Source of the DNA: Methylomonas rhizoryzae
GTDB lineage: Bacteria > Pseudomonadota > Gammaproteobacteria > Methylococcales > Methylomonadaceae
Direction: 5' to 3'
DNA: 64,000 bases
Assembly (NCBI RefSeq): GCF_008632455.1
Contig: NZ_CP043929.1
Location: forward strand, 4,030,001-4,094,000
In this document: one piece after another, positions 1 to 9,430 of the stretch
Layout: each line of letters starts with the position of its first letter
How positions within the stretch are numbered: position 1 is the stretch's first letter
Notes under the pieces: model-generated
What the model saw: only the letters and a program-made list of their open reading frames with translations
Told to the model about the DNA's origin: nothing
The model's database searches: none
Translations under genes and position numbers: made by a program

Positions 1-1252
1 CACGTCTGCGCATTAACCAGATTCGCAGCCGTCGCTCCGCGTAATCCTGGATGCATCGGTAGATTGGGCAGACCGGTCCCTGATTGAAATAACCCGCCCA
101 ACCTCGAATCATCGGATTGAGTTCGTCAATCCGGCTTTGCACCGGTTTGGCGTTCCAGCGCGATGACGTGGCGTCATGGATACCTTGTTTTAATCGCTTG
201 ATCGCTTTCTTCGACGGACGTGTTCCCCAGTAAGGGCGTCCATCCTTGCCGTAGAATCGGCCCAGGGTGTAACCAAGAAAATCAAACTGCTCCTCTGGCA
301 GCATAGCCAGACGGGTTTTCTTCTCGTTGACCGTCAGCCCCAGTCGGTTCATCAGCCACCGCATGGCCTCCATGGCTGCCTGACCCCGTCCTTTCGGACA
401 GAGAATCACCAGATCATCGGCATAGTTCACCACTTCGGCCTGAAGCCGGTCGGCAAAACCAAATTTCTGCCAGGCTAAAAGAAAGCGCCGGAAGTAAAGA
501 TTACTGAGCAAGGGCGAGATAATACCGCCTTGCGGGGTGCCTCGACCCGTGTCCTTCGCTTCCGTGGTTCGGCGCTCACCGTGTTCGCAATGCTCCACCA
601 CCGCTACGTTTAGCCATTGTTTGATCGTAGCCAGCACCGTGCCGTCCGCGATCCGGCGGCTAACGCAGCGCATCAGATCACCATGGGGAATCGTGTTGAA
701 GTAGTTAGACAAATCGGCGTCCACGACTTCCCGTTTGCCCCTTTGGGAGATACCGAAATGGATCATTCTGACCGCCATCTTGGCATCGACTCCAGGTCGG
801 AATCCGTATTGTCGGGGAAGCAGGTCGGCTTCAAAAATCGGACCGATCACCAACAACACCGCCATCTGGACCACGCGGTCACGGATAGCCGGAATGCCCA
901 GAGGACGCTGTCCGCCTTGGGCCTTGGGTATCCACACGCGCAACAGGGGCTGCGGCCGGTATTCGCCGACCACTAACTCCTGCCGCACTCTTTCCAGCCA
1001 GCCGTCTAGCCCTTGGTTTTCGATCTGCTCGAAGCGGATGCCATCATAGCCAGGAGCGCCACGATTGGCGCGGCAGCGCCGGTAGGCAACTTGCAACACA
1101 TCGATACGACAGACTTTATCCCATAGGCTGTAGAAACGGTAGTCTGGTTCTGCTTTGGCTTTCGCCTGCAATGAAGTCTGTAATATCTGAACCGTACTTG
1201 TCGAGGTTGGTAGACTCACGTCAATCCCCTTAGCTCTTATCACTTTCCTCAT
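1..1252 (-). CDS. ltrA: Group II intron reverse transcriptase/maturase (C-terminal end outside window)
   Basis: The reading frame is open from an ATG at 1252 to the left edge, giving at least 417 residues. It contains the reverse-transcriptase landmarks of intron-encoded proteins: an RPLGIPAIRDRVVQ segment, a GTPQGGIISPLLSNLYF segment and the catalytic YADD motif (VNYADDLVILCP), followed by the thumb/maturase-like segment ending in RIDELNPMIRGWAGYF. Such proteins help fold the intron RNA and copy it into DNA at new sites. No stop codon or frameshift is seen in the visible part, so it may be functional. Upstream of the ATG lies intron RNA rather than another gene. Whether a C-terminal HNH endonuclease domain is present cannot be judged because the end is missing. 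Confidence 0.9.
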   Translation of the reverse strand, partial: MRKVIRAKGIDVSLPTSTSTVQILQTSLQAKAKAEPDYRFYSLWDKVCRIDVLQVAYRRCRANRGAPGYDGIRFEQIENQGLDGWLERVRQELVVGEYRPQPLLRVWIPKAQGGQRPLGIPAIRDRVVQMAVLLVIGPIFEADLLPRQYGFRPGVDAKMAVRMIHFGISQRGKREVVDADLSNYFNTIPHGDLMRCVSRRIADGTVLATIKQWLNVAVVEHCEHGERRTTEAKDTGRGTPQGGIISPLLSNLYFRRFLLAWQKFGFADRLQAEVVNYADDLVILCPKGRGQAAMEAMRWLMNRLGLTVNEKKTRLAMLPEEQFDFLGYTLGRFYGKDGRPYWGTRPSKKAIKRLKQGIHDATSSRWNAKPVQSRIDELNPMIRGWAGYFNQGPVCPIYRCIQDYAERRLRIWLMRRR

Positions 1253-1721
1253 CACGTTTCGAAACAGGGCGCCTTCGCTCTACCGGCGTTACCCGGCTTC
1301 ACCACTACTACGCGCCCCTCCGCCATCCCTGCAGGCCGGCTCCATCCCTCACGGGATCGCCGTTGCCCGGTGCCATCAGGGCACCCACAGGGACTTCCCT
1401 TGTTGCCCACCTGATCTCTCCCATGCGTGCTATCACCACTACCCCGGTGGGACTCTTACGACTCTGTCGCTCGATTCCGTAAAAGCATCGGCCTTCCCCG
1501 TTATTATGGCGGGTCGGCTCCCACGACGACATTTCGAGGCCTGCTCAGTGTTCACTCACGTTATGGCCCGCATGGCCCGCTGATCTCCCAGGGAGACCTT
1601 TTCTTGGAGTGCTTCAGCCCGTTTGTTACCTCCCGAGCCGCCCCAAGTGCTTCCGGCTGGAGCGAGAGTTAGCCGGGTCGGATTTACACCGACGAATCAG
1701 ATGCGCCTTAGCAAGGCACAC
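1..1721 (-). mobile_element. Group II intron, 5' part and most of its ORF (continues off the left edge)
   Basis: The intron runs on the minus strand. Its 5' end is placed at 1721, where the minus strand reads GTGTGCC, matching the GTGYG start known for bacterial group II introns. About 470 bases of presumed structural RNA (domains I to IV) precede the reverse transcriptase ORF, which starts at 1252 and is still open at base 1. The 3' end (domains V and VI) lies outside the window. The element is inserted antisense into an IS66 transposase gene: bases 1722 onward read ACAATAATCCC, which is the IDNNP-coding region of tnpC once a preceding ATTG is supplied. That ATTG is found at the other end of the window, at 63901-63904. 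The exact 5' base is inferred from this junction. Confidence 0.85.
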
Positions 1722-1954
1722 ACAATAATCCCGTTGAAAACAGCATCCGCCCCATTGCCTTGGGAAAAAAGAATTGGTTGTTCGCTGGTTCCGAACGCGC
1801 CGGACAACGGGCTGCCGTCATTCAAACCTTGCTCGGCACCGCCATGCTCAATGGCCTCGATCCCAGCGCCTGGCTAAAAGACACCTTGGAAAAACTCCCC
1901 ACCTGGCCCAATAGCCGCATTGACGAATTGCTGCCTTTCGCTGTCGCGGATTAA
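1722..1954 (+). pseudogene. tnpC: 3' fragment of IS66-family transposase tnpC
   Basis: From 1724 the plus strand encodes NNPVENSIRPIALGKKNW and continues to the stop at 1952-1954, for 76 residues in all. This is the conserved C-terminal part of IS66 DDE transposases, whose catalytic glutamate lies in the PVEN segment. The rest of the gene is separated from it by the group II intron on its left. The fragment begins in the middle of a GAC codon, so this is an interrupted gene and not an independent ORF. An ATG at 1760 opens a shorter frame that should not be taken as a start. No clear terminal inverted repeat was recognised downstream. Confidence 0.85.
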
Positions 1955-2357
1955 ATCATAGCTAGGACGGCATGACGACGTGGTAGGGCTGATTGCTTCC
2001 CACGTGTTTTCCTCGATGGCGCAATGGGGCGCGCTGCATCGGCCTGACTCGCGCCGAAGTGCGTATCGGTTTCATGAATTTGGTGATCAACATGATGAGT
2101 TTTTCGCCATTCGTAGGTTAGCTGTGTCTTGATGGCGGACATCGGAGCCGAAAAGACTCCGATGTGAGGAACATTCCTTGCAAAAGTTGACTTTTGAGAG
2201 TGTTTTGGGCTCTAAAACCCATTAATCGTAGATTTTAATAGGTTCCCTAAAGTCAAATGATCCAGTCAAGGGTATTAATTATCACAATTAAGGTGTTGGC
2301 GTCGCAGAAGGGAGGCAGCTTTAATCACGCACCTGACGCATTCATTTAACTTACGAT
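1955..2357. other. Gene-free stretch between IS66 fragment and lipoprotein gene
   Basis: No convincing gene is seen. The stretch holds a perfect inverted repeat (2139-2165) preceded by a TGTGTCTTGATGGC sequence that recurs, nearly unchanged, before a second hairpin at 5256. The remainder of the IS66 right end must lie near the start of this stretch, but its border could not be placed. Confidence 0.5.
2139..2165. repeat. Perfect hairpin, 9-base arms
   Basis: Arms ACATCGGAG and CTCCGATGT surround a 9-base loop. No T-run follows on either strand, so it is not a typical intrinsic terminator. The sequence just left of it, TGTGTCTTGATGGC, is shared (13 of 14 bases) with the hairpin at 5256-5273 on the other side of the lipase island. 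Confidence 0.6.
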
Positions 2358-2933
2358 TTATTGCAGTCGTCTAATATCGAGCCATATCTTTCCACGATTG
2401 TTATCGTAATAATCGATTGCGTCATTTGGATACATAAACAACTGGCCATCATTCATAATTTCAAATTGCGCAATTCTGGCTTTTACTCGATCAGTTAAAT
2501 TTTCACATAAGTCGTAATAAGATGACTGATTGTCTGTGTTAGATTTAACTTCGGCAATCACTGAAAACCACAGAGAATCTGGCCGTTTTTTATTAAATGC
2601 CATTAAATTCATAACAAAAGATCCAGACTCGCCACACAAAGGAATATTGCGCCGAGTACAATCCTTCCAGACTTGATTGCAGTCTGCAACGCTTACTTCG
2701 TATTTTTCATTTTTCTTTACGAATAATCCAATGTTCGTTTCAATATCCTTAGCAATAATAGACTCCCTGCAAGTTGATCCCACAGTCAGTTCTTTTACAC
2801 TATTACAACTAACTATTTTCGTTTCGGGTTCAGGGGAATCTGCAATACTTGGGCAGTCGCCATCGCTTGCGCAACTTGAAAGCAATAGCACCATAGAAAT
2901 TGTAGAAAACTTAATGAATATATTATTTTTCAT
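2358..2933 (-). CDS. Small lipoprotein, unknown function
   Basis: A 191-residue protein starting at the ATG at 2933 (MKNNIF). A slightly longer in-frame start at 2951 exists but lies deeper inside the upstream gene. The N-terminus is a lipoprotein signal peptide with lipobox LLSSC, so Cys21 would be acylated and the protein anchored to the outer or inner membrane. The mature part is cysteine-rich (at least six further Cys) and matches no family I recognise. It overlaps the end of the DUF2235 gene by 11 bases and is transcribed after it, so the two are probably co-expressed. A partner or immunity role towards the upstream hydrolases is possible but is only inferred from position. The gene is clearly AT-rich compared with the rest of the window. 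Confidence 0.7.
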   Translation of the reverse strand: MKNNIFIKFSTISMVLLLSSCASDGDCPSIADSPEPETKIVSCNSVKELTVGSTCRESIIAKDIETNIGLFVKKNEKYEVSVADCNQVWKDCTRRNIPLCGESGSFVMNLMAFNKKRPDSLWFSVIAEVKSNTDNQSSYYDLCENLTDRVKARIAQFEIMNDGQLFMYPNDAIDYYDNNRGKIWLDIRRLQ

Positions 2934-4293
2934 CGGAAAACAGGCGATCACAAGTAATGTTTGACTGCTTTATGCAGAGTATGTTTTCTTCATCGTCTGG
3001 CTCACATGATTTATTTACCGTAGCTGAAGTTTGCTGTTGTTCGATCGCATTATCTGAGGGCTTTTTAGTAAAATATCTCCAAGGGACAGCGCCATCTACT
3101 TCACGTTCATCGTTGCTTTCGTGAAGCTTTACATTGCATGGCAAATGCCGATCCTTACAACTCCAAGGAAATACATGCATAATATTATCTGATACTGATA
3201 AATGCCCTAACCCTCCTGGAACACCTTCGCCTATGCAGCCTATGCAGGATTTTAAATCGTAGTGTTCTTTTAATTTATCTATCATCCAATTGAGCGAAAT
3301 ATCAGGAAGTTGATTATTCTTATCTTCGTAACCACCGCCAACATCGGCATGTGCACCTGGAAAAGCTACTTCATCTAATACTGTTAATTTTTCATTATGC
3401 ACTGATTCTTTATCTATGCGTTTAGAGCATAAAAACAGAGGTCTAAATGCCTCCCTTTTTTCATCTATGGAAACAGCGTGGGCAATATGATGTATCGGCG
3501 GATAAGAATCTAACTGATACCTCTGCTTGGTATCGGAATTATCTTTTTGCTCTTTACATACTAAGTCACCTAGCTCAAAATAATTCTTGAATTGACTTCC
3601 GGGCACGGTATCCCAAACTCCCAAAAACTCGATTTCGGCTTGCTGTGCAATTACTTCACCATACTTGTCAACATCAGATTCGAATACTTGTTTCAATAGT
3701 GGCTGGTCGCCTCGTTTCCAAGTTGCCCACTCAGTTGAGTTCTTTACATCAATTTCGTCCTTTACTCTTTCTAATATTTTATTGCCAAAAACATAGCCAC
3801 TGTTAAAGGGCCACCAATCCAAAAACGTCTCATCATCACCGTCTACGGGTTTTACAATACCAGCATATGAAATCAATCCTGCCAATGAGCGCGCAGTAAA
3901 GGCTCCTCTACTGAAACCACTAATAAATATTCGATCACCGGGCCGATATTGTTTGACCAAAAATTTATAACCCTGCAATATCCGAGCCTCCATACCGGTG
4001 GCAAATATATCGGATAATGTCGAGCCAACTAATGATTCCTCGTTACCCACTCCCTCAATATAGGTTGCGATTGTTTGTTGATCATTATACTTATTGATTT
4101 CTTCGTACAAGCGAAACACGTTTGTAGGCACCTCAGGATTATTTGAAGTGCCATCCATGAGGACAAAGATATCTTTCGGCTTAGCGTTATCGACAGTAGG
4201 AGGCACTCGGTAGAGCTGGTTTGGTGAACATCCAGCGATCAAAAATCCGCACAATAGATTAACGGTGATTTTTAATAAATTTTTAAATCGCAT
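2923..4293 (-). CDS. DUF2235 (Tle1-like) alpha/beta hydrolase lipoprotein
   Basis: A 456-residue protein. The signal peptide ends in lipobox LIAGC (Cys22), predicting a membrane-anchored, periplasm-facing enzyme. The body has the DUF2235 signature: a D-G-T-S-N-N segment near residue 47, the nucleophile elbow GFSRG at 126-130 followed by AFTARSLAG, and a later PGAHADVGGGY segment carrying the Asp and His expected of the catalytic triad. This family includes the Tle1 phospholipase effectors of type VI secretion. No VgrG, PAAR or T6SS gene is nearby, and the lipoprotein signal is unlike a T6SS effector, so a surface or periplasmic lipid hydrolase is equally possible. It lies between a lipase gene and a small lipoprotein gene in one AT-rich minus-strand group. 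Confidence 0.85.
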   Translation of the reverse strand: MRFKNLLKITVNLLCGFLIAGCSPNQLYRVPPTVDNAKPKDIFVLMDGTSNNPEVPTNVFRLYEEINKYNDQQTIATYIEGVGNEESLVGSTLSDIFATGMEARILQGYKFLVKQYRPGDRIFISGFSRGAFTARSLAGLISYAGIVKPVDGDDETFLDWWPFNSGYVFGNKILERVKDEIDVKNSTEWATWKRGDQPLLKQVFESDVDKYGEVIAQQAEIEFLGVWDTVPGSQFKNYFELGDLVCKEQKDNSDTKQRYQLDSYPPIHHIAHAVSIDEKREAFRPLFLCSKRIDKESVHNEKLTVLDEVAFPGAHADVGGGYEDKNNQLPDISLNWMIDKLKEHYDLKSCIGCIGEGVPGGLGHLSVSDNIMHVFPWSCKDRHLPCNVKLHESNDEREVDGAVPWRYFTKKPSDNAIEQQQTSATVNKSCEPDDEENILCIKQSNITCDRLFSDEK

Positions 4294-4341
4294 ATATCCT
4301 CCAGAGAGTGTAGCGGCTTGAGCCTATAGTTGGGCACAGTG

Positions 4342-5064
4342 CTATTCAAGCACTACAACAGCACTTAATTCAGGATTGCTCTTGATACCATCTAGTAGCA
4401 AACCTTTAGCCAGTAGGTCTCCTCTGTGTCTGCTGTGCTCGCCGAATACTTCTGGGTAATTGCACATATAAATGTTTTTTTCTTCAACAACATCTGAAAC
4501 TTTTTTCCAGTGCTCTCGGAATTTTTGAAGGATCTCACCCTGTTGATAGACTATTACGCGTTCAGCTGGCTCATGCATATCTCCAATACCGTCAAAAATG
4601 CGAGGTGATGGGTCAAATGTAAAAGCCTTAACGCCATGGTGAACTGATACGCTTAGCGCCAAACCGCCGCCAAGTGAATGCCCGGTAGCAACAACATTTT
4701 TTTGGCTATTTTCGCTGAGGTATTTACCGACAGCTTTGCGTGCTTGTCGATACTGGAAATTAAATGGAGGAATAGCGAGATTTGCTGTTAGGTAGTCTTC
4801 TTTGCTGTCGGTCCCACGGAATGCAAACACTACTTTATTTGAGCCGATTTTCTCATAGATATCGTAAGCAAGACCGGAGAGTTTATGTTCCTTTGTGGGT
4901 TCTTCGGTAGGCTCGCCGTCGAGGTCTACGCGTACCCATCCAAGTTGGCTGAGATCAAAGCGGACTCGACCAGCTTTCTTTTCATAAGCGTTTGCTGAAA
5001 GCATGGCGTAAATAGCCAAGCCACCTGCAACACTTGAGTCAATTGTTTGCATGTCATCACTCAT
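4342..5064 (-). CDS. Class 3-type lipase (GHSLGG hydrolase)
   Basis: A 240-residue protein. The ATG at 5064 is chosen because GAGGAGAAAG sits seven bases upstream, although an in-frame ATG exists at 5103. FAFRGT at about 80-85 and GHSLGG at 128-133 (Ser130 nucleophile) are the hallmarks of the lipase_3/DUF2974 fold. The strongly acidic stretch around residues 48-60 and the absence of a signal peptide suggest a cytoplasmic protein or one exported by a non-Sec route. It is the first gene of an AT-rich three-gene group with a DUF2235 lipoprotein and a small lipoprotein. The substrate is unknown; phospholipid or another ester is likely from the family. Confidence 0.8.
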   Translation of the reverse strand: MSDDMQTIDSSVAGGLAIYAMLSANAYEKKAGRVRFDLSQLGWVRVDLDGEPTEEPTKEHKLSGLAYDIYEKIGSNKVVFAFRGTDSKEDYLTANLAIPPFNFQYRQARKAVGKYLSENSQKNVVATGHSLGGGLALSVSVHHGVKAFTFDPSPRIFDGIGDMHEPAERVIVYQQGEILQKFREHWKKVSDVVEEKNIYMCNYPEVFGEHSRHRGDLLAKGLLLDGIKSNPELSAVVVLE

Positions 5065-5694
5065 AAACTTTCTCCTCTGGTGTGAATGATTTATACCTGT
5101 CAAGTTGCTTAAAAGCTTAATGTTACGCCTAAACGATACCCAGTGCTATTGCCAAATAAGCTAAAAGTCCATTGGGTTTTTAACCCAAAACAAAAATCAT
5201 CGGCAGCAATAAGCCATTAACCTGCCCCTCGTTTAAAATTTGTGACTGTCTCTTGATGGCCGATAACGGCCATTACTCCCAACCAACTTTTACACATAAC
5301 AAGTTATTGCGCCCAGCTACAATCCAACCGTGTTTTGCTCAAAACGGTGCAGTCTGAAAACATGAGTCGAGCTGCTTTCCTATCCTAGAATGCAGATAGC
5401 CGAAAATAATTTCCCGGTTTGCGGGATTGCATCACTAAATGACGCCGCATTCTTGTTCCCACTGCGTGCGGCAGTTGGATAAAGGACCGGTCAGCCGGAA
5501 TGAACAGCCCTGTGCCTTAACTGCCTCTTCACCGTGAGACATATCTTTTGTGTTAGTCTATTTCGGCTCTAATCGACAGTTTTCGGCTACCGCCGCAAAC
5601 GCGTTGCCTTTTTCGGCATGCTGCGGCAAAAATCAACCGTCATTCGCTGCCGACATTTCAATTTCCGCAACCAGCACCTAAAAGAACGCAATGA
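5065..5694. other. Gene-free stretch with two short hairpins
   Basis: This 630-base stretch separates the divergently transcribed lipase group and the yehI-like operon, so it must hold both promoters, but none stands out. Two perfect inverted repeats are visible: TTGGGTT/AACCCAA at 5172-5188 and ATGGCCG/CGGCCAT at 5256-5273. No ORF in it looks coding. Confidence 0.5.
5256..5273. repeat. Perfect hairpin ATGGCCG-ATAA-CGGCCAT
   Basis: Seven-base arms around a four-base loop. The preceding TGTCTCTTGATGGC repeats the sequence in front of the hairpin at 2139 with one mismatch, so the two form a small dispersed palindromic repeat flanking the lipase island. There is no T-run, so termination is unlikely. 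Confidence 0.5.
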
Positions 5695-8600
5695 ATGTCT
5701 CCGGGAATAAACCACATGTTCAATAGTCAATCCGATGTTCAAGCGTGTTTCACCTTGTTGGACGAATACGAAAAAGGGATTTCCAAATCCATTGCCCGTT
5801 ACATTCTATCCGGAGACAATCACGCTATCCCGGCGCATTTGGGGCAATTCAGCCGCGAACAATTGCAAACGGCCGCAGTTTCCGCACCGCGCTATCACTA
5901 CGGGTATTACCAACTGGGTGCGGAACATCAAAAGAAAGCCACCAAGGTATACGAAAACTTCGAAAAACTGTATCGCTCCGACCTCTTGGCTGATATCGAA
6001 ATAGCCCGACGCTTGGGCGTGGTCATGGCCGCCTGCGCCGATATGAACAACATCCGTCGACATTATCTGGCGGAAGTACCGGATTGGTTTGCGGTCTTGG
6101 TTTCCGAGCTGAATATGTTGCATGCCTTCGCCGGGGATCGCGCCGAACTGGCGCAGCATTACGATCAACGCTGGTTTTTATCGTTGACCCGGCAAAACGA
6201 TTTGGACGTCGCACAGTGGATGCCGGTTTTGCTGGAACGCAGAGAAAACGAATGGAATTGCGGTTTCGTTAAAAAATTGGCGTCGCGCTTCGACTGGCCG
6301 GCATTACTGCAAGACCCCGACCTTAGCGCTACCTTGGCGGCACTACACTATTCGGGCCGCGTAGTGCTGGCGGAGTGCTTGTTGCCGCAACAAAATTTGG
6401 ATGCCGTGCTGGCGGTCGTGGTTTCTTTGCTTTGCGACAAAAGCAAACAAGTGCGGCAAACGGCTCTACCGTTGATACCGAAATTGAGTGCGGAAAAATT
6501 GTTGGCCTACTTGGATGCGCATTACCTTGGTTTCGACAACGCAGCGCGTAAAACATTGGTGCCGACGTTACCGGTCATGATCGGCGACGAAGCGGTCGAC
6601 TTATTGAAAAAGTGGCAAAGCAGCGAACCCAGCAAGGCCATACAAGAAACCATCGGCCAGGCTTTGGCGAACAAGGCGGCGGCCCGGCAAACCGCCGATG
6701 CCGAGTTGGAACTGCCGGAATGGAGCCCGTTGGAATCGGAAGCACCCATCGGCAAACATTGGCTCGACACATTAACGGACCAGTACGCCAAATCGCTCAA
6801 AGCCTACGAGCGCGCCGCCGAAGCAGAGCGGACCGGAAACCTCGCTCAAAAAACCCAGTACGACTGGCAACAAAAAAACTATAAGAGCTGGCTGGCTTAT
6901 AAAGCCGACCACATCAAACGCGACTTGGATAAATTGTTGGGCGCTTCGACCGAGTTAGGCTTAAGCGAACGAATTCGGCAAAGCGTCGGGCAATTGACCG
7001 GCCAACAATCGGATAGCGATTTTAAAAAGCTCAAGGAATTGTGCTTGAAAGCCGATTTGTTTGCCGATGCCGACTTCAAAGCCGTCCATTTAGTCCGTTT
7101 TTTTCAAGGAAATATCGAGATGACCCAAGCCAGGCAATGGTTTACCGCCCATCCCGGCGTCATTACCGATTTACGCCAGTTGGCACAGCTGGTCCGCACA
7201 CAAGCAGGCGACATTCGCAAATTGGCGCAATGGCTGTTGATTCATTATTGGAACACCGATGCGAGCTTGCCCGATACTTACGGCATGGCGATCTGGCCGT
7301 TTTTTGCCGAGAACGAAGACTATCTCAAAGAAGCCTTTGGTCTGCTGGAAAGCCGGGAAGACAGATACCGCAAATTCGAACTCGCGCGCGGCATGGCCAT
7401 CCTGGCGCAGTTCCCGGTGATTCCGGACATGTATCTGCAAGTGTTGTATCAACAAGCCTTGTCGCCCGCTAAAACCTACGGTCCGTTGGCACGGTCGATT
7501 TTAAGCGGCTACGGCATAGCGCCGCAGCGCATCATCGACGCCTTAAGCTCGGGAAAAGCCGACGAACGCATCGTCGCCGCCGACTGGATTGCCGAATTGA
7601 AGCTGAACCAGGCAATTCCGGCGCTGCAGACGGCCTTGAAAAAAGAAAAACATCCGGCGGCAACAGCCGTATTGCTTGGCACGCTGCATGACTTGGGCTG
7701 CAATATCAGCGCTTATCTGGCGCCGGCCACGATGTTGAAAGAAGCGCAGATCCATTTAAAACAAGCGCTGCCGAAAGGATTGTGCTGGTTTCCGTTCGAC
7801 GCGCTGCCGACACTCAAATGGCTTAGCGGCGAAGCGGTAGACCGGGACGTTTTGCAATGGTGGCTGGCATTGGCCTGCAAACTCAAACAACCCGAGGGCA
7901 ATCCCTTGCTGGATTTGTACGTGCGGCAACTGGATGACCGGAGTCAAAAAGCCTTGGGCAATACCATACTGCATGCTTTCATCCGCCAGGACACCTTGAA
8001 TCCGGGCGACGACGCGGCACATGCCCATGCCAAGCAGTACCATCAAGGGCTTTTCGATAGTTGGCAGCGTTGGGCAAAAAGCGACTGGGGCAAGCAATAT
8101 GCGGATAAAACCTTGGATGACGCTTACCGCGAGTTATTCAACCAAAAAAAGGCCGAGTATTTAGGCTCGGCAATCGGCGAAAAAGGCATCCTGGCGCTGG
8201 CGGCTTATGCCGAGCCGGCCGATGCGGTGCTGGTCGTCAAACGATACATGAAGGACCATTACACCCGACGCGCACAAATCGAAGCCTTGCTGACCGCCTT
8301 GGCCAACAACAACGATCCGACCGTAATCCAGTTGCTGCTCGCCGTGGCCCGGCGCCACCGCACAAAATCCGTTCAGGAACGGGCCAACGAACTGGTTGCC
8401 GCCATTGCCGCCAGAAACGGCTGGAGCCACGACGAATTGGCGGACCGCACCATCCCTACCGCGGGCTTCGAAAGCAACGGCACGCAACAACTGTCCTACG
8501 GTACGCGCAGTCTAATCCTGAAACTGAACAACGACCTAAGCCTCATTCTGGAAAACCAAGCCGGCAAAACCCTCAAGTCCTTGCCGGCCCCGCGCCAGGA

Positions 8601-9414
8601 CGACGACGCCGAAGCGGTCAAACAGGCCAAGGCGGATTTTTCCAATAACAAGAAAGAACTGAAACAAGTGCTGGAAATGCAAACCCAGCGTTTGTACGAG
8701 GCGATGTGCGTCGGCCGTGTTTGGCAAGGTGCCGAATGGCGCGCTTACCTACTGGAACACCCGCTGATGCAGCGCTTGTTGCAACGCCTGGTTTGGCAAG
8801 TCGAAACAAACGGGGAATCGCGCCGCTTACGGCCGACCGCCGAGCTGGAACTGATCGACCTGGATGACGAAACCTACGAACTGGCCGACGACGCCCGGAT
8901 CAGCGTGGCCCATGCCGGCCAGTTGCCGCAAGAGGAAGCGAAAGCTTGGGCAAAGCATTTCAAGGACGAAAAATTGAAACCCTTGTTCGAGCAGTTCAGT
9001 CTGCCGCAACATGAACTGACCGATGCCGAACTCGCCGGCAAGCAATTGGATTACCATCAAGGCTGGATGACCGATGCCTTTACCCTGCGCGGCGTATTGA
9101 CCAAGCGCGGCTACCAGCGGGCCGCGGCGGAAGACGGCGGCTTTTTCACTCACTATTACAAAGATTTCGCCTCCTTGAACACCCGCGTGACGATCGAATT
9201 CAGCGGCAATTGCCTGCCGGAGGAAAACGTCGCGGCGACTTTATTCCATCTGGCCTTCACAACCCCGGACCAACGCGGCTGGGTCAGCGAGGAAAGTTTT
9301 AAACCGCTGCACGCCATACCGGGCAGCTTACTTTACGAAGCCATGCTGGATTACGAAGCCGTTGCCGCCAAAGGCAGCTTCGATGCCGATTGGCGGCACA
9401 AATCGCCTTGGTGA
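5695..9414 (+). CDS. DUF4132 protein, YehI-like
   Basis: A very large soluble protein of 1239 residues. The N-terminal two thirds is helical and repeat-like with HEAT-type character (for example around residues 220-330 and 690-830), and the C-terminal ~380 residues carry the DUF4132 domain known from E. coli YehI/MolR. There is no signal peptide and no membrane segment. It is the first gene of a plus-strand operon with an AAA+ ATPase, a DUF5682 protein, a VWA protein and a SWIM protein, which matches the E. coli yehI-yehL-yehM-yehP-yehQ order. Its biochemical role is not established. A scaffold or client-binding subunit for the MoxR-VWA machine is an inference. An alternative start (MFNSQSD) lies at 5716, and neither start has a strong ribosome binding site. 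Confidence 0.85.
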   Translation: MSPGINHMFNSQSDVQACFTLLDEYEKGISKSIARYILSGDNHAIPAHLGQFSREQLQTAAVSAPRYHYGYYQLGAEHQKKATKVYENFEKLYRSDLLADIEIARRLGVVMAACADMNNIRRHYLAEVPDWFAVLVSELNMLHAFAGDRAELAQHYDQRWFLSLTRQNDLDVAQWMPVLLERRENEWNCGFVKKLASRFDWPALLQDPDLSATLAALHYSGRVVLAECLLPQQNLDAVLAVVVSLLCDKSKQVRQTALPLIPKLSAEKLLAYLDAHYLGFDNAARKTLVPTLPVMIGDEAVDLLKKWQSSEPSKAIQETIGQALANKAAARQTADAELELPEWSPLESEAPIGKHWLDTLTDQYAKSLKAYERAAEAERTGNLAQKTQYDWQQKNYKSWLAYKADHIKRDLDKLLGASTELGLSERIRQSVGQLTGQQSDSDFKKLKELCLKADLFADADFKAVHLVRFFQGNIEMTQARQWFTAHPGVITDLRQLAQLVRTQAGDIRKLAQWLLIHYWNTDASLPDTYGMAIWPFFAENEDYLKEAFGLLESREDRYRKFELARGMAILAQFPVIPDMYLQVLYQQALSPAKTYGPLARSILSGYGIAPQRIIDALSSGKADERIVAADWIAELKLNQAIPALQTALKKEKHPAATAVLLGTLHDLGCNISAYLAPATMLKEAQIHLKQALPKGLCWFPFDALPTLKWLSGEAVDRDVLQWWLALACKLKQPEGNPLLDLYVRQLDDRSQKALGNTILHAFIRQDTLNPGDDAAHAHAKQYHQGLFDSWQRWAKSDWGKQYADKTLDDAYRELFNQKKAEYLGSAIGEKGILALAAYAEPADAVLVVKRYMKDHYTRRAQIEALLTALANNNDPTVIQLLLAVARRHRTKSVQERANELVAAIAARNGWSHDELADRTIPTAGFESNGTQQLSYGTRSLILKLNNDLSLILENQAGKTLKSLPAPRQDDDAEAVKQAKADFSNNKKELKQVLEMQTQRLYEAMCVGRVWQGAEWRAYLLEHPLMQRLLQRLVWQVETNGESRRLRPTAELELIDLDDETYELADDARISVAHAGQLPQEEAKAWAKHFKDEKLKPLFEQFSLPQHELTDAELAGKQLDYHQGWMTDAFTLRGVLTKRGYQRAAAEDGGFFTHYYKDFASLNTRVTIEFSGNCLPEENVAATLFHLAFTTPDQRGWVSEESFKPLHAIPGSLLYEAMLDYEAVAAKGSFDADWRHKSPW

Positions 9415-9430
9415 GCGGGGGTAAATAAAC

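Noticed and set aside
1308..1532. 74-residue ORF on the minus strand upstream of the intron reverse transcriptase
   Set aside because: It lies entirely in the structural RNA region of the intron. ORFs like this arise from the conserved RNA sequence and are commonly mis-annotated.
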